Assembly (NCBI GenBank): GCA_003543035.1
Contig: DPJL01000468.1
Coordinates: 1 to 24,489 of the forward strand
Origin: Micromonosporaceae bacterium
GTDB lineage: Bacteria > Actinomycetota > Actinomycetes > Mycobacteriales > Micromonosporaceae
Length of the DNA: 24,489 nt
Reading direction: 5' to 3'
Shown: in pieces, positions 1 through 6,854 of the stretch
How positions within the stretch are numbered: position 1 is the stretch's first letter
Layout of the letters: every line of letters starts with the position of its first letter
Notes under the pieces: generated by a model
Databases searched by the model: none
Seen by the model: only the letters and a program-made list of their open reading frames with translations
What the model was told of the DNA's origin: nothing
Program-made: the position numbers and the translations under genes

Positions 1-1501
1 TGGCCTCGAGCACCTTCTGCGCGGCGATCGTCGTCCCACCCGCCACGGCGATCTCGGCCCCGGTGGGTATGAAGGCGGTAGCGGCGAAGACCGCGATCAT
101 CAGGCACAGACCGAGTGCGTTGACCGCGTAGGCGCTGGCCTTCGCCGCGAAAAGCTTGTTGGCCGACTCGGTGCGGACCAACTCCAGTACCCCGCGCTGC
201 CAGTCGCGCACCATCCGGTCTGTCCGCTCGTCGATGTCAGGGGATGCTTCGGCAAGGTTCAGGCCGCCGTGCGCCGCTAACAGCGCGGCTCCGGCTGGAT
301 GCGCACGCCAGGCTGTGGCCGCCTGCTCGGCCGCGTCAGCCGCCGCACCATGGACAAAGGTCACCAGCCCGGACTCCAGCGCCGACTTCAGCTGATCGGT
401 GGGGCGGGGACGGCCGGACACCGCGCTGACGATCCGGTCGCGCAGTCGCCCAACCCGCGCTTGCAGGCCACGCATGAACTCGCCGGTGCCGACCAGTTCC
501 TGCCACCGGGCAAGCACCTCTCCGCGAAACAGCAGACCATCGCGAACCCCATGGTCGATAGCGCCTTCCGCATCCCGGTAGGCGCTGTCGACTGTCTTTC
601 CGAGCGCCGCGACTGCCTCAGCTTGGGCATCCGCTTGTGCAGCCAGCCGATCCGCTGACGGGACGAGGGCTGCCAGGGCGCCATCGACGGTTTGCCGGAC
701 GACGGCCGCTCGCGCACTCGCTGATTGGGCAAGAGACTCGAGCCAATCCCGCAACCCGGCGATGGCCTGCTCAGGCAGTAGCCCGTGCTCGTCAAGAGCT
801 CGTTCGGAGACCACGAACATGCGGACATTGCCCAGGCCGTGCTCGGCGAGCATCTCGGTCAGATGTGGGGTCACCTCATCATCGGCACCGGAAGGGACCC
901 GATTGAGGATGATGGCAACCGAGGTGCCACGGTCACGTGCTTCATGGAGCAGCTCCCAGGGCACCGCATCGGCATACCGCACCGCCGTGGTGACGAAGAG
1001 CCAGAGGTCAGCGGCCGCAAGCAGTTGCTCGGCCAGGACTCGGTTGGTCTCCTCGACCGAGTCGATGTCCGGTGCGTCCAGCAGTGCGAGCCCTGGGCTG
1101 AGCACCGGCATCGGCACGATGACCAGGCCACTCCCCTCCAGCCCGGCCGTGTTGGTACGGCCGAGGTTTGGCAGCAGATTTGCCTGCGTGAACCACGCGG
1201 CATCACCGGGATTGCACACCAGCACCGGTGCTCTCGTGGTCGGCCGTCTTGCGCTGGCCACACTGACCGGGGCTCGCACAAGGCTGTTGACGAGAGTCGA
1301 TTTCCCCGCGCCGGTCGAGCCTCCCACGACGGCCAATAGCGGCGCATCCAGCCGGGCCAGCCTGGGGATCAGGTAGTCGTCAAGCTGGCCGGTGGTAGAC
1401 CTGGCCAGGCTCCTAGCCGCTTCGGCTCCCGGCAACGACAAGGGATAGCGCAGGTCGGCCAGCACGTCGCGCAGCTGCACCAGGGGGCCCGTCACGGTCA
1501 T
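1..1501 (-). CDS. Dynamin-like GTPase, 3' end outside window (partial)
   Basis: The reading frame is open for 500 codons from an ATG at 1501 to the window edge, so the C-terminus is missing. A Walker A/G1 motif GGSTGAGKST lies at residues 60-69. A G3-like LDAPDIDSVEETN segment starts near residue 141, where the DAPD form replaces the usual DxPG. An ILNRVPSGAD segment follows as a candidate G4, with NRxP instead of NKxD. A long helical region comes next, then a hydrophobic stretch at about residues 467-490 before the edge. This order of G domain, helical stalk and late membrane segment is that of actinobacterial dynamin-like or YfjP-type GTPases, which act at the membrane. In related genomes such genes often come as a pair, so a partner may lie beyond position 1. 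Family is well supported, exact role unknown. Confidence 0.82.
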   Translation of the reverse strand, partial: MTVTGPLVQLRDVLADLRYPLSLPGAEAARSLARSTTGQLDDYLIPRLARLDAPLLAVVGGSTGAGKSTLVNSLVRAPVSVASARRPTTRAPVLVCNPGDAAWFTQANLLPNLGRTNTAGLEGSGLVIVPMPVLSPGLALLDAPDIDSVEETNRVLAEQLLAAADLWLFVTTAVRYADAVPWELLHEARDRGTSVAIILNRVPSGADDEVTPHLTEMLAEHGLGNVRMFVVSERALDEHGLLPEQAIAGLRDWLESLAQSASARAAVVRQTVDGALAALVPSADRLAAQADAQAEAVAALGKTVDSAYRDAEGAIDHGVRDGLLFRGEVLARWQELVGTGEFMRGLQARVGRLRDRIVSAVSGRPRPTDQLKSALESGLVTFVHGAAADAAEQAATAWRAHPAGAALLAAHGGLNLAEASPDIDERTDRMVRDWQRGVLELVRTESANKLFAAKASAYAVNALGLCLMIAVFAATAFIPTGAEIAVAGGTTIAAQKVLEA

Positions 1502-1629
1502 GTATCCAGCATGGCGGAAGCTCGCGCGAAGGTCGCAGAAATCTTGAGCTCGACATGGAACGCGATCGCGAACCAATTACGTGTCGTTCTCCGGGAGTGT
1601 TCGCATTCCTTTCGGGCAAAGGACGGTCT

Positions 1630-1866
1630 ATGGGGCAGTTATGGCGCAGGCGCAGCGTGCTGGCAGCCGGGATCGTCGGTGTTGCCGCGGCCGGGGTGGC
1701 CTCTGGCGCTTGGATAGCCTGGCGGCCCGCCTCGACCTCAGCTGCTCCCACCGGGCTTCCGCCAGCCACCGCGACCATTTACCCGGCAGACGCTCGTCGA
1801 CGTGCGTTCGCCGGCGAACGAAAAGACGTCTTCGTGGTACCGGTTGCGGCCGGGTTCGGTGGTTAG
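1630..1866 (+). pseudogene. Remnant of an RND/ABC-type membrane fusion (adaptor) protein
   Basis: From ATG 1630 the frame reads MGQLWRRRSVLAAGIVG, then an Ala/Gly/Val membrane anchor and a Pro/Ala/Thr-rich linker ending GLPPATATI. This is the N-terminus typical of actinobacterial HlyD-like or 'peptidoglycan-binding' adaptor proteins, which normally continue TRQTLVD. Here TRQTLVDV is present but in the +1 frame immediately after ATI, so a one-base indel is likely near 1780. About 15 codons later the original frame gives ERKDVFVVPVAA, resembling a motif close to the C-terminal part of these proteins (KDVLxVPVAAL). The gene therefore looks both frameshifted and internally deleted, with a few hundred codons lost. 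The recognition rests on remembered family motifs; an alignment should settle it. The stop overlaps the end of the convergent gene at 1863. Confidence 0.5.
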
Positions 1867-2477
1867 CGCGACTTGACACCCAGTCGGCCGACCAAGGGCA
1901 CGAATCTGCCTACCCTGCTCGCATAGCGGCCATACTCGGCGCCGTGCAGGCGCGACAGGTAGGGCTCCTCGACGAGGCGGACCTGCATCTCAACCGCGGC
2001 CAGCAACGCCATAAACCCAAGCACCGCAACGATATTGCCGACCATGAGCGTCAGCCCCGCACTGGCCACCAGGAAGGCGGTAAAGATGGGGTTGCGGGCC
2101 AGGGCGAATGGCCCGCCTATCACGAGAGCGGTCTTCTCGCTTGGGTCGACGCCGATGCGCCACGAATTGCCCATGGCCAACTGAGCGGCTGCCGTGGCAG
2201 CTATGCCTACTACGGCTAGCGCAATGCCGGTCCACTGCCACGCGGGTCTGTCCAGAAACGATAGAGGCTTCAACCCGGCCATTCCGGCAATGGGCCCGGC
2301 TCCGCTCAGGGCGATCGCTGCCACAAAGGCGATTTTGGCCCACCAGCGCAGCGAGCCGGCGGGTCCGGCGTCCATGCGAAGGCCGGTGTCGCCCGTGCGA
2401 CGCCACTGGACGAGAGTGCGGGCGCCTATCGCCACCGCGGCGAACAGGACATAAAGCAATAGTGCGGCAACGTTCAT
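1863..2477 (-). CDS. Isoprenylcysteine carboxyl methyltransferase-like (ICMT/PEMT superfamily) membrane protein
   Basis: A 204-residue polytopic membrane protein. Hydrophobic segments lie near residues 1-20, 45-65, 80-100 and a longer pair around 135-165. The signature region of integral membrane methyltransferases is present: GGPFALARNPIFTAF near residues 121-135, then an EEPYLSRLHGAEYGRYASRV block where the conserved E and Y residues bind the cofactor in the family. The ATG at 2477 overlaps the stop of the CDF gene as ATGA, so it is translationally coupled as the third gene of the metal-sensor operon. Substrate is not evident. Genes of this family often sit beside metal or stress transporters, but that gives no function. 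Confidence 0.82.
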   Translation of the reverse strand: MNVAALLLYVLFAAVAIGARTLVQWRRTGDTGLRMDAGPAGSLRWWAKIAFVAAIALSGAGPIAGMAGLKPLSFLDRPAWQWTGIALAVVGIAATAAAQLAMGNSWRIGVDPSEKTALVIGGPFALARNPIFTAFLVASAGLTLMVGNIVAVLGFMALLAAVEMQVRLVEEPYLSRLHGAEYGRYASRVGRFVPLVGRLGVKSR

Positions 2478-3130
2478 CCCCGTGTCTCCTCTGCCTTGGC
2501 ATCATCGCGGCAACCGACTGGGCCACAACAGTTGTCACCGCGCCAAGCCTGGACGCCTTCTCTGACTGCGATGCCGCCAATCACCAGCGCGGCCACCGGG
2601 TCTGCCCAGGACCAGCCGAAGGCGGCATTGAGGCCGAGTCCGATGAGGAGAACCGCCGACAGGTACGTGCACAACAGCGTCTGGGTGGAGTCCGCGACAA
2701 CGGTGGCAGAGCCCAGCTCCCGCCCCACCCGGCGCTTGGCCCAGACGAGCAACGGCATCACCACCACGCTCACCGCTGCCAGCACGATGCCGACCGGAGA
2801 GGGCTCCGGCTCGGCGCCGAAGAGCAGCGACCTAGCCGCACCGATCACGACGTAGCCGGCGAGCAGGAAGAAGGAGATGGCAATCAGCCTCAGTGCGAGC
2901 CGCTCGCGCGCTTCCGGCAGCCGCGACCTGAACTGCCAGATCACCACGAGCGCCGAGGAAACCTCGATGAACGAGTCGAAGCCGAACCCGATCAGGGCCG
3001 CGGACGAAGCGACAGCTCCGGCGGCGATGGCGACCATGCCCTCGAGCAGGTTGTAGCCTGCGGTGGCGTGGGCCAGCTGCAAACTGCGGCTGTTAAGCAA
3101 TGCCCGCCGGTCGGCGGTGAGGACGCTCAC
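2474..3130 (-). CDS. Cation diffusion facilitator (CDF) family metal transporter
   Basis: A 218-residue CDF-type antiporter with about six hydrophobic segments and no long cytoplasmic C-terminal domain. The first metal-site helix region reads HATAGYNLLEGMVAIAAG (from residue 21), the next GFGFDSFIEVSSALVV with Asp52, and the later site is ADSTQTLLCTYLSAV with Asp147. The C-terminus has a short NCCGPVGC segment (residues 200-207) that could bind a soft metal. It starts at GTG 3130, overlapping the upstream regulator stop as GTGA. The CmtR-like sensor encoded upstream suggests efflux of Cd(II) or Pb(II), possibly Zn(II). Metal specificity is inference from context; the family call is from motifs. 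Confidence 0.88.
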   Translation of the reverse strand: MSVLTADRRALLNSRSLQLAHATAGYNLLEGMVAIAAGAVASSAALIGFGFDSFIEVSSALVVIWQFRSRLPEARERLALRLIAISFFLLAGYVVIGAARSLLFGAEPEPSPVGIVLAAVSVVVMPLLVWAKRRVGRELGSATVVADSTQTLLCTYLSAVLLIGLGLNAAFGWSWADPVAALVIGGIAVREGVQAWRGDNCCGPVGCRDDAKAEETRG

Positions 3131-3450
3131 GATGCGATCTCGTCATGTGCGCAGTCGGCATCGACTGCCAGAACAACGCCAAGCAGATCCGCCAGAGCAT
3201 GGGTCAACCGAGGGTCGGCGATCTCGTAGCGGACCTTCTTGCCCTCCCACACTGCCACCACCAACCCGCAGCCCCGCAGACAGGACAGATGATTGGAGAT
3301 CTTCGACCGCGACTCCCCCAGCCGGTCGGCAAGCTCACTGGGATACGCCGCACCCGCGGTCAGCTCCACCAGAATGCGGCAGCGAGTCTCATCGGCTAGC
3401 GCGCGGCCCACCCGGCCCATCGCTTGTAAGTGCGTCGATGCGGTCAGCAT
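3127..3450 (-). CDS. cmtR: ArsR/SmtB-family metal sensor, CmtR-like (Cd/Pb)
   Basis: A 107-residue winged-helix repressor. The ArsR core ALADETRCRILVEL is followed by the recognition-helix region SRSKISNHLSCLRGCGLVV and the wing VWEGKKVRYEI. The SCLRGCG motif puts Cys57 and Cys61 at the positions known to bind Cd(II)/Pb(II) in Mycobacterium tuberculosis CmtR. Cys100 near the C-terminus is a good counterpart of its third ligand, Cys102. The ATG at 3450 is chosen over an upstream in-frame start at 3582 because the extension is unlike the family and a promoter lies directly in front of 3450. It is the first gene of a coupled operon with a CDF transporter and probably represses its own operon until metal binds. 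Confidence 0.88.
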   Translation of the reverse strand: MLTASTHLQAMGRVGRALADETRCRILVELTAGAAYPSELADRLGESRSKISNHLSCLRGCGLVVAVWEGKKVRYEIADPRLTHALADLLGVVLAVDADCAHDEIAS

Positions 3451-3486
3451 AGACGTGATGATACAGAAACGGCTGAACCATACAAC
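3451..3486 (-). promoter_or_regulatory. Leaderless promoter and inverted-repeat operator of the cmtR-like operon
   Basis: Reading the minus strand toward ATG 3450, a -35-like TTGTAT, a 16-base spacer and a -10-like TATCAT end seven bases before the start codon. Transcription would begin at or next to the A of ATG, giving a leaderless mRNA. Between and over these elements lies an imperfect inverted repeat, ATGGTTCAG-N6-CTGTATCAT, at 3458-3481 (7 of 9 pairs). Its right arm covers the -10. That position suits repression by the ArsR-type protein encoded just downstream. The elements are visible in sequence; operator function is inferred. Confidence 0.55.
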
Positions 3487-3539
3487 CCGGGGCGGGCCAC
3501 AGCCAGGCCCAGCGCCCGGTGGCGACCTCGACCTTGTCA

Positions 3540-3932
3540 TCACAAGTGGACGATGGTGTTCTGGCAGGCAACCAGGCGCCATTCTCCGTCCTCCTTCGCC
3601 ATGACGTAGAGCGGGCTGCCTTCGTTCTCACCTTCGAGCGGCTTGCCGTCGAGTGTCACCGGCCGCTGCCGCACCTTGACCGCGGCGACGTCAGGCCGGA
3701 TGAACAGCACATGCTCGACCTCATAGGTGGCCGTCGAGTCCTTCATGGCACCGGGCAACACTTTGTGCGTGAACTCCGAGATCACGTCGCGGCCGAAGAG
3801 GCGCTTGCCGTGGGCCGTTGTCCAGATCGCATCGTGCCGGAACAGGCTGACGAACTCGTCGGGCAGCTCGTTCTGTTGTGCGTGCTCGATTGTTGCGACT
3901 ACCTGCTTGATCGCCTCGATCTCGGTTTCCAT
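3540..3932 (-). CDS. SnoaL-like / SgcJ-EcaC (DUF4440-type) NTF2-fold protein
   Basis: A 130-residue single-domain protein. It opens with a helix (METEIEAIKQVVATIEHAQQ), then DEFVSLFRHDAIWTTAHGKRLFGRDVISEF, and ends in a beta-rich half with RPDVAAVKVRQRP and EWRLVACQNT. This is the pattern of NTF2-like proteins of the SgcJ/EcaC group, which form small alpha-beta cones that bind or transform hydrophobic or redox-active small molecules. ATG 3932 is preferred to the in-frame ATG 3959, because 3959 lies inside a palindromic promoter element whose predicted transcript starts at 3932. The promoter suggests redox-responsive expression. Substrate is unknown. Confidence 0.75.
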   Translation of the reverse strand: METEIEAIKQVVATIEHAQQNELPDEFVSLFRHDAIWTTAHGKRLFGRDVISEFTHKVLPGAMKDSTATYEVEHVLFIRPDVAAVKVRQRPVTLDGKPLEGENEGSPLYVMAKEDGEWRLVACQNTIVHL

Positions 3933-3938
3933 GCCGCC

Positions 3939-3969
3939 ACGATGACACTTCAAGTTCACTTGAGGTCAA
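3939..3969 (-). promoter_or_regulatory. SoxR/MerR-type promoter with long spacer and palindromic box
   Basis: On the minus strand, TTGACC (3964-3969) and CATCGT (3939-3944) are separated by 19 bases, the over-long spacing typical of MerR-family activated promoters. The spacer holds CCTCAAGTGAACTTGAAG (3948-3965), which differs at two positions from the remembered enterobacterial SoxR box CCTCAAGTTAACTTGAGG. Six bases separate the -10 from ATG 3932, so the transcript would be leaderless. No soxR or other merR gene lies in the window, so the regulator would act in trans. Confidence 0.6.
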
Positions 3970-4024
3970 GGCTCGCGCGTTCTCCTCGGCCGCAGGCAAT
4001 GACGCTGATTGATACGCTGAGCCG

Positions 4025-5455
4025 ATGTCCTCGGGGGAGTCAGTCGCCGGCCAGAAATTCCAATGCGAGCGGTTCGAGTGGGTGGGCCTGTTAGGCGACG
4101 TCGGGGTGATCTTCTCGATGCATCACATGGGACACGAGCCGCCACTGTCCGGGCTTCTTTGGAGTGCCCGGGTCAACGCTTCGGTACCCGGCAGGTCCAA
4201 GGTGGAAGCGAAAACGGTGTCACAGACGGGTATTTCGTTCGCCGACCTCATGGCGACCGAAAACGAAGTGATCCGGTGGAATGCCGCGGCGAGGATCTAC
4301 TCCGACGAGGTAAGTGACGCCGCCACCGAGCTGATTGCGGTGTGGGCGCGCTGGCGGCGGTACCGGCCGCCGATCGTGCGCGATTGGCTCCAAAGGCAGG
4401 AACAGGAAGCGGAGCAAGGGTATTTGCAGCGGGTCCGGAACGCATCCGTGGCATACCGGCCAGTCCACGGTGAGGTCACGCAGCGGTTGGAGCAGTACGA
4501 GACGCAACGGCAGCTCCAGTTACGGCAGAAAGAAGAGCTCAAGGAAGCCAAGCGCGCACCGTTGCGGGCAAGGTTCGAGGCCTGGCGTCGCCAGCAGGAC
4601 GCGATCGATGCTGCAACCGAGGTCATGTGGGGCTACTCCATCGCGGGCAATGTGGCGTACGTGTTCATCCCTGACGCTCGACCACAAGATTCCGTACGCC
4701 TTGCCCCGAACGGACGCGCGCTCGCAACTGCGCTGCTGGAGCTGGAAAAGGTTGGGGTGACCGGGGTTGACTGGGCCGCCGCAGCGCGTGAATCGGTTGA
4801 AGAGATGGTCGGTATCGGCAATTTCAGTTCCTGGTGGGAGAGGATCCATGGCACGGCAAGAAACCTGAGGGCAAATGACGAAGCCGTGAAGACGGTGGCC
4901 GAGGCGTTCACGCGAACGTCGCAGGCGCTCGAAGCCGCTGGACGCCCCGGCCTTGGCGAATTCGACAGCGGCGGTGATCGCAGCAGACGAGCCATCGGTT
5001 GGAAGGTCATCTTCGACTGGTCCATGTTGGGGGTGCGGCCGCCGGCTATCACACCACCGCCGCTGCCTGCCGACTATGCGATGGCGGGCGGGGACTGGTA
5101 CCTGGGAACCTTCGAGAGGGACGACAGGCCGGTGTCGGATGTAGTTCTTACCGCGGGCTATGAACCTTACTTCGCAAACAATGGCGTCCAATGGTTCGCC
5201 GCCGGCGAATATCGGATCGGCGAGACGTCGCTTCATACCAATCCCTACCAGCGAATATATGCCTGGGAGTTCAGCACTCCGGCCAAGTTCGCGGAAGGCG
5301 CCTTCCGCGACGAGATGATCTTCATAGCCGACGGACAGGCGCCCTATCGCCTCACCATTTCCGGTTATGCGGAACCAGAGCAGTACATCCCTTACGTTCG
5401 TGGCCTTGCCCGTGTCATAGCGGAAAGTGTCCTCAGGCTGGTTCCGGCTACCTAG
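4025..5455 (+). CDS. Unrecognised 476-residue protein
   Basis: I do not recognise this family. There is no signal peptide or membrane segment. Residues of about 95-190 are rich in Arg, Glu and Gln (for example RDWLQRQEQEAEQGYLQRV and QLRQKEELKEAKRAPLRARF) and probably form long helices or a coiled coil. The middle contains a VAYVFIPDARPQDSVRL strand region, and the last 130 residues look globular and beta-rich (GGDWYLGTFERD, GVQWFAAGEYRIGE, PYRLTISGYAEPEQYIPYVRGL). Start: ATG 4025 lies six bases after TACGCT (4013-4018), a good -10 for a leaderless transcript, with no clear ribosome site; a later start remains possible. A DUF3800-like gene follows 55 bases downstream on the same strand and ends at a terminator, so the two may be co-transcribed. 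Confidence 0.6.
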   Translation: MSSGESVAGQKFQCERFEWVGLLGDVGVIFSMHHMGHEPPLSGLLWSARVNASVPGRSKVEAKTVSQTGISFADLMATENEVIRWNAAARIYSDEVSDAATELIAVWARWRRYRPPIVRDWLQRQEQEAEQGYLQRVRNASVAYRPVHGEVTQRLEQYETQRQLQLRQKEELKEAKRAPLRARFEAWRRQQDAIDAATEVMWGYSIAGNVAYVFIPDARPQDSVRLAPNGRALATALLELEKVGVTGVDWAAAARESVEEMVGIGNFSSWWERIHGTARNLRANDEAVKTVAEAFTRTSQALEAAGRPGLGEFDSGGDRSRRAIGWKVIFDWSMLGVRPPAITPPPLPADYAMAGGDWYLGTFERDDRPVSDVVLTAGYEPYFANNGVQWFAAGEYRIGETSLHTNPYQRIYAWEFSTPAKFAEGAFRDEMIFIADGQAPYRLTISGYAEPEQYIPYVRGLARVIAESVLRLVPAT

Positions 5456-5510
5456 ATCGCCAACCGTTACTCGGTGGCAGCCGGTCATAAGCTGCGGCAT
5501 GCTGGGTGCT

Positions 5511-6494
5511 GTGAGTGATCTACGCAGCTCCGTGCCCGGCCTCCTGGAGATCGCCTGCGATGAGTCCGGTTACGAGGGCGAGAAGCTCATCGGCACCACC
5601 ACCGACGTGTTCGCCCATGGCAGCGTTCAGTTGGACACAGCGGCCGCGACAGACTGCATGCAGGAGTTGCGGAGGAAAATTCGTTCTCCGGCAACGCAAT
5701 ACAAGGCGAACCACCTCCTTCGCGAGAAGCATCGATCTGTCCTTCGGTGGATTCTCGGGCCTTCGGCGCCGCTTCTCGGCAACGCTCACGTGTTTCTCAT
5801 AGACAAGGCCTTTTTCGTCGTTGACAAGGTAGTCGACCTCCTTCTGCCAGCTGATAAAGACGGTATGGCAGTCGTCCTGTATCGCGAGGGCCGGCGTGCG
5901 TTCGATAGCGAACAATGGGAGGCGTTCCTGGTGTCTGCCAACAACTTGATGCGTGTCAAGGACCGCATGGACGTGCGTACCTCGGTCGAATCGTTCATGC
6001 GCATGGTCGAACAACTACGCAAGGCCAAGCCACAGCATCAAGTTGCCGAAATCCTCGATCTGCTTTGGCGCGCCAGGCCTGAAGCAGAAGCCTTTCGAGC
6101 ACGGCTGCTTGACGACCCCGGGATGATTTCGGCGCTGGATCCCCTGATCCCGGCCATCGTCGAGGCGGTCGGCTATTGGGGTGAAGGCGGAAAGCCCGTC
6201 TCCATCGCGCACGACAGGCAGAAAACGTTGTCAGAGGAGCGAATTACTCAGCTCAAGAAGCTACTCGGCGATTCGTCAGGAGGACGCCTGGCCGGTCTGA
6301 GCTTCGTCTCCGCCGAAACGGATCCACGGGTTCAGGTTGCCGACATCATTGCCGGAGCAGCGCGAAAGATAGCCTCCGACGAGCTCAACGACCGCGGCGA
6401 CGAGGAACTCACGACATTGCTACGACCCTTCGTGGATTCGTCATCGATCTGGGGCGACCACCGAAGCTGGTCCCAACTAGGGGAGGGCAGCTGA
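5511..6494 (+). CDS. DUF3800-like protein
   Basis: A 327-residue soluble protein. Near the N-terminus, LEIACDESGYEGEKLIG carries the DESG motif that opens DUF3800 proteins. Near the C-terminus, TDPRVQVADIIAGAARKIA matches the family's closing motif, with a conserved Asp in the VAD segment. DUF3800 has a predicted RNase H-like arrangement of acidic residues, is common in genomic islands and near defence genes, and its activity is not established to my knowledge. GTG 5511 is chosen because homologous starts normally lie a few residues before the DESG region; ATG 5499 in the same frame is an alternative. The stop codon falls in the loop of a terminator hairpin. Confidence 0.65.
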   Translation: MSDLRSSVPGLLEIACDESGYEGEKLIGTTTDVFAHGSVQLDTAAATDCMQELRRKIRSPATQYKANHLLREKHRSVLRWILGPSAPLLGNAHVFLIDKAFFVVDKVVDLLLPADKDGMAVVLYREGRRAFDSEQWEAFLVSANNLMRVKDRMDVRTSVESFMRMVEQLRKAKPQHQVAEILDLLWRARPEAEAFRARLLDDPGMISALDPLIPAIVEAVGYWGEGGKPVSIAHDRQKTLSEERITQLKKLLGDSSGGRLAGLSFVSAETDPRVQVADIIAGAARKIASDELNDRGDEELTTLLRPFVDSSSIWGDHRSWSQLGEGS

Positions 6495-6508
6495 CTGCCC
6501 TCCCCTAG
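6477..6508. terminator. Bidirectional terminator, 14-bp perfect stem
   Basis: CTAGGGGAGGGCAG (6477-6490) pairs perfectly with its complement at 6495-6508 around a four-base loop CTGA (6491-6494). The loop holds the TGA stop of the DUF3800-like gene. The convergent S1-domain gene ends seven bases beyond the stem at 6515, so one hairpin can end both transcripts. There is no long T tract, which is usual in high-GC actinomycetes. Confidence 0.85.
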
Positions 6509-6514
6509 CCGCCA

Positions 6515-6721
6515 TTACGCCTTGGCTAGGCTGGCGCGTCGTTTCTCGGTGTCGATCTCAAGGATCCGCACCGTGACGCTGGATCCGACCTGCGGTTCGT
6601 TTTCGCCATACAGCAAGCCGTCGGCATCGTCTGCGATGCGGACGAACACGCCGAACGGCACGACCTGAGTCACGGGTCCAATCAGGACATCGCCAACGTT
6701 GAGTTCTTCAAAGCGGGACAT
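6515..6721 (-). CDS. Single S1 RNA-binding domain protein
   Basis: A 68-residue protein that is almost entirely one S1/OB-fold domain: NVGDVLIGPVTQVVPFGVFVRI, then DGLLYGENEP, then VGSSVTVRILEIDTEKRRASL. The GxVxxVxxFGVFV strand pair and the IDxEKRRASLA ending are diagnostic of S1 repeats as in ribosomal protein S1 and PNPase. ATG 6721 is preceded by a strong AAGGAGG ribosome site, so the in-frame upstream start at 6805 is rejected. Small free-standing S1 proteins occur in actinomycetes and probably bind RNA or ribosomes; the specific target cannot be read here. It is followed by the shared terminator at 6477-6508. Confidence 0.85.
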   Translation of the reverse strand: MSRFEELNVGDVLIGPVTQVVPFGVFVRIADDADGLLYGENEPQVGSSVTVRILEIDTEKRRASLAKA

Positions 6722-6776
6722 GCGATCACCTCCTTCCTCGGCAGGCTCCGCTAAGCGGGCAACAACGAAGGAGTGC

Positions 6777-6795
6777 GGCGGGCCACGGGCCCGCC
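6777..6795 (-). terminator. GC-rich hairpin between DUF3754 and S1-domain genes
   Basis: GGCGGGCC (6777-6784) pairs with GGCCCGCC (6788-6795) around a three-base ACG loop. It lies after the DUF3754 gene and before the S1-domain gene in the direction of transcription. It could terminate the first, or form part of the second gene's 5' leader. There is no T tract. Confidence 0.45.
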
Positions 6796-6854
6796 AGGTG
6801 ATCACGGCACAGCCGGATGCCTTGTCTGTTCACGGCACTGGGCCGACCCGGCAG

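Noticed and set aside
2108..3229. 373-residue plus-strand frame opposite the CDF and methyltransferase genes
   Set aside because: It lies antisense to two recognisable membrane-protein genes and has a low-complexity Arg/His/Pro composition with no domain.
3933..3959. Upstream start (ATG 3959) for the SnoaL-like gene
   Set aside because: It falls inside the palindromic promoter box and adds nine residues not expected for the family.
4520..5500. 326-residue minus-strand frame opposite the unrecognised 476-residue gene
   Set aside because: The plus frame has better composition, a candidate leaderless promoter and a downstream partner gene. The minus frame has no ribosome site; a search with both proteins would confirm.
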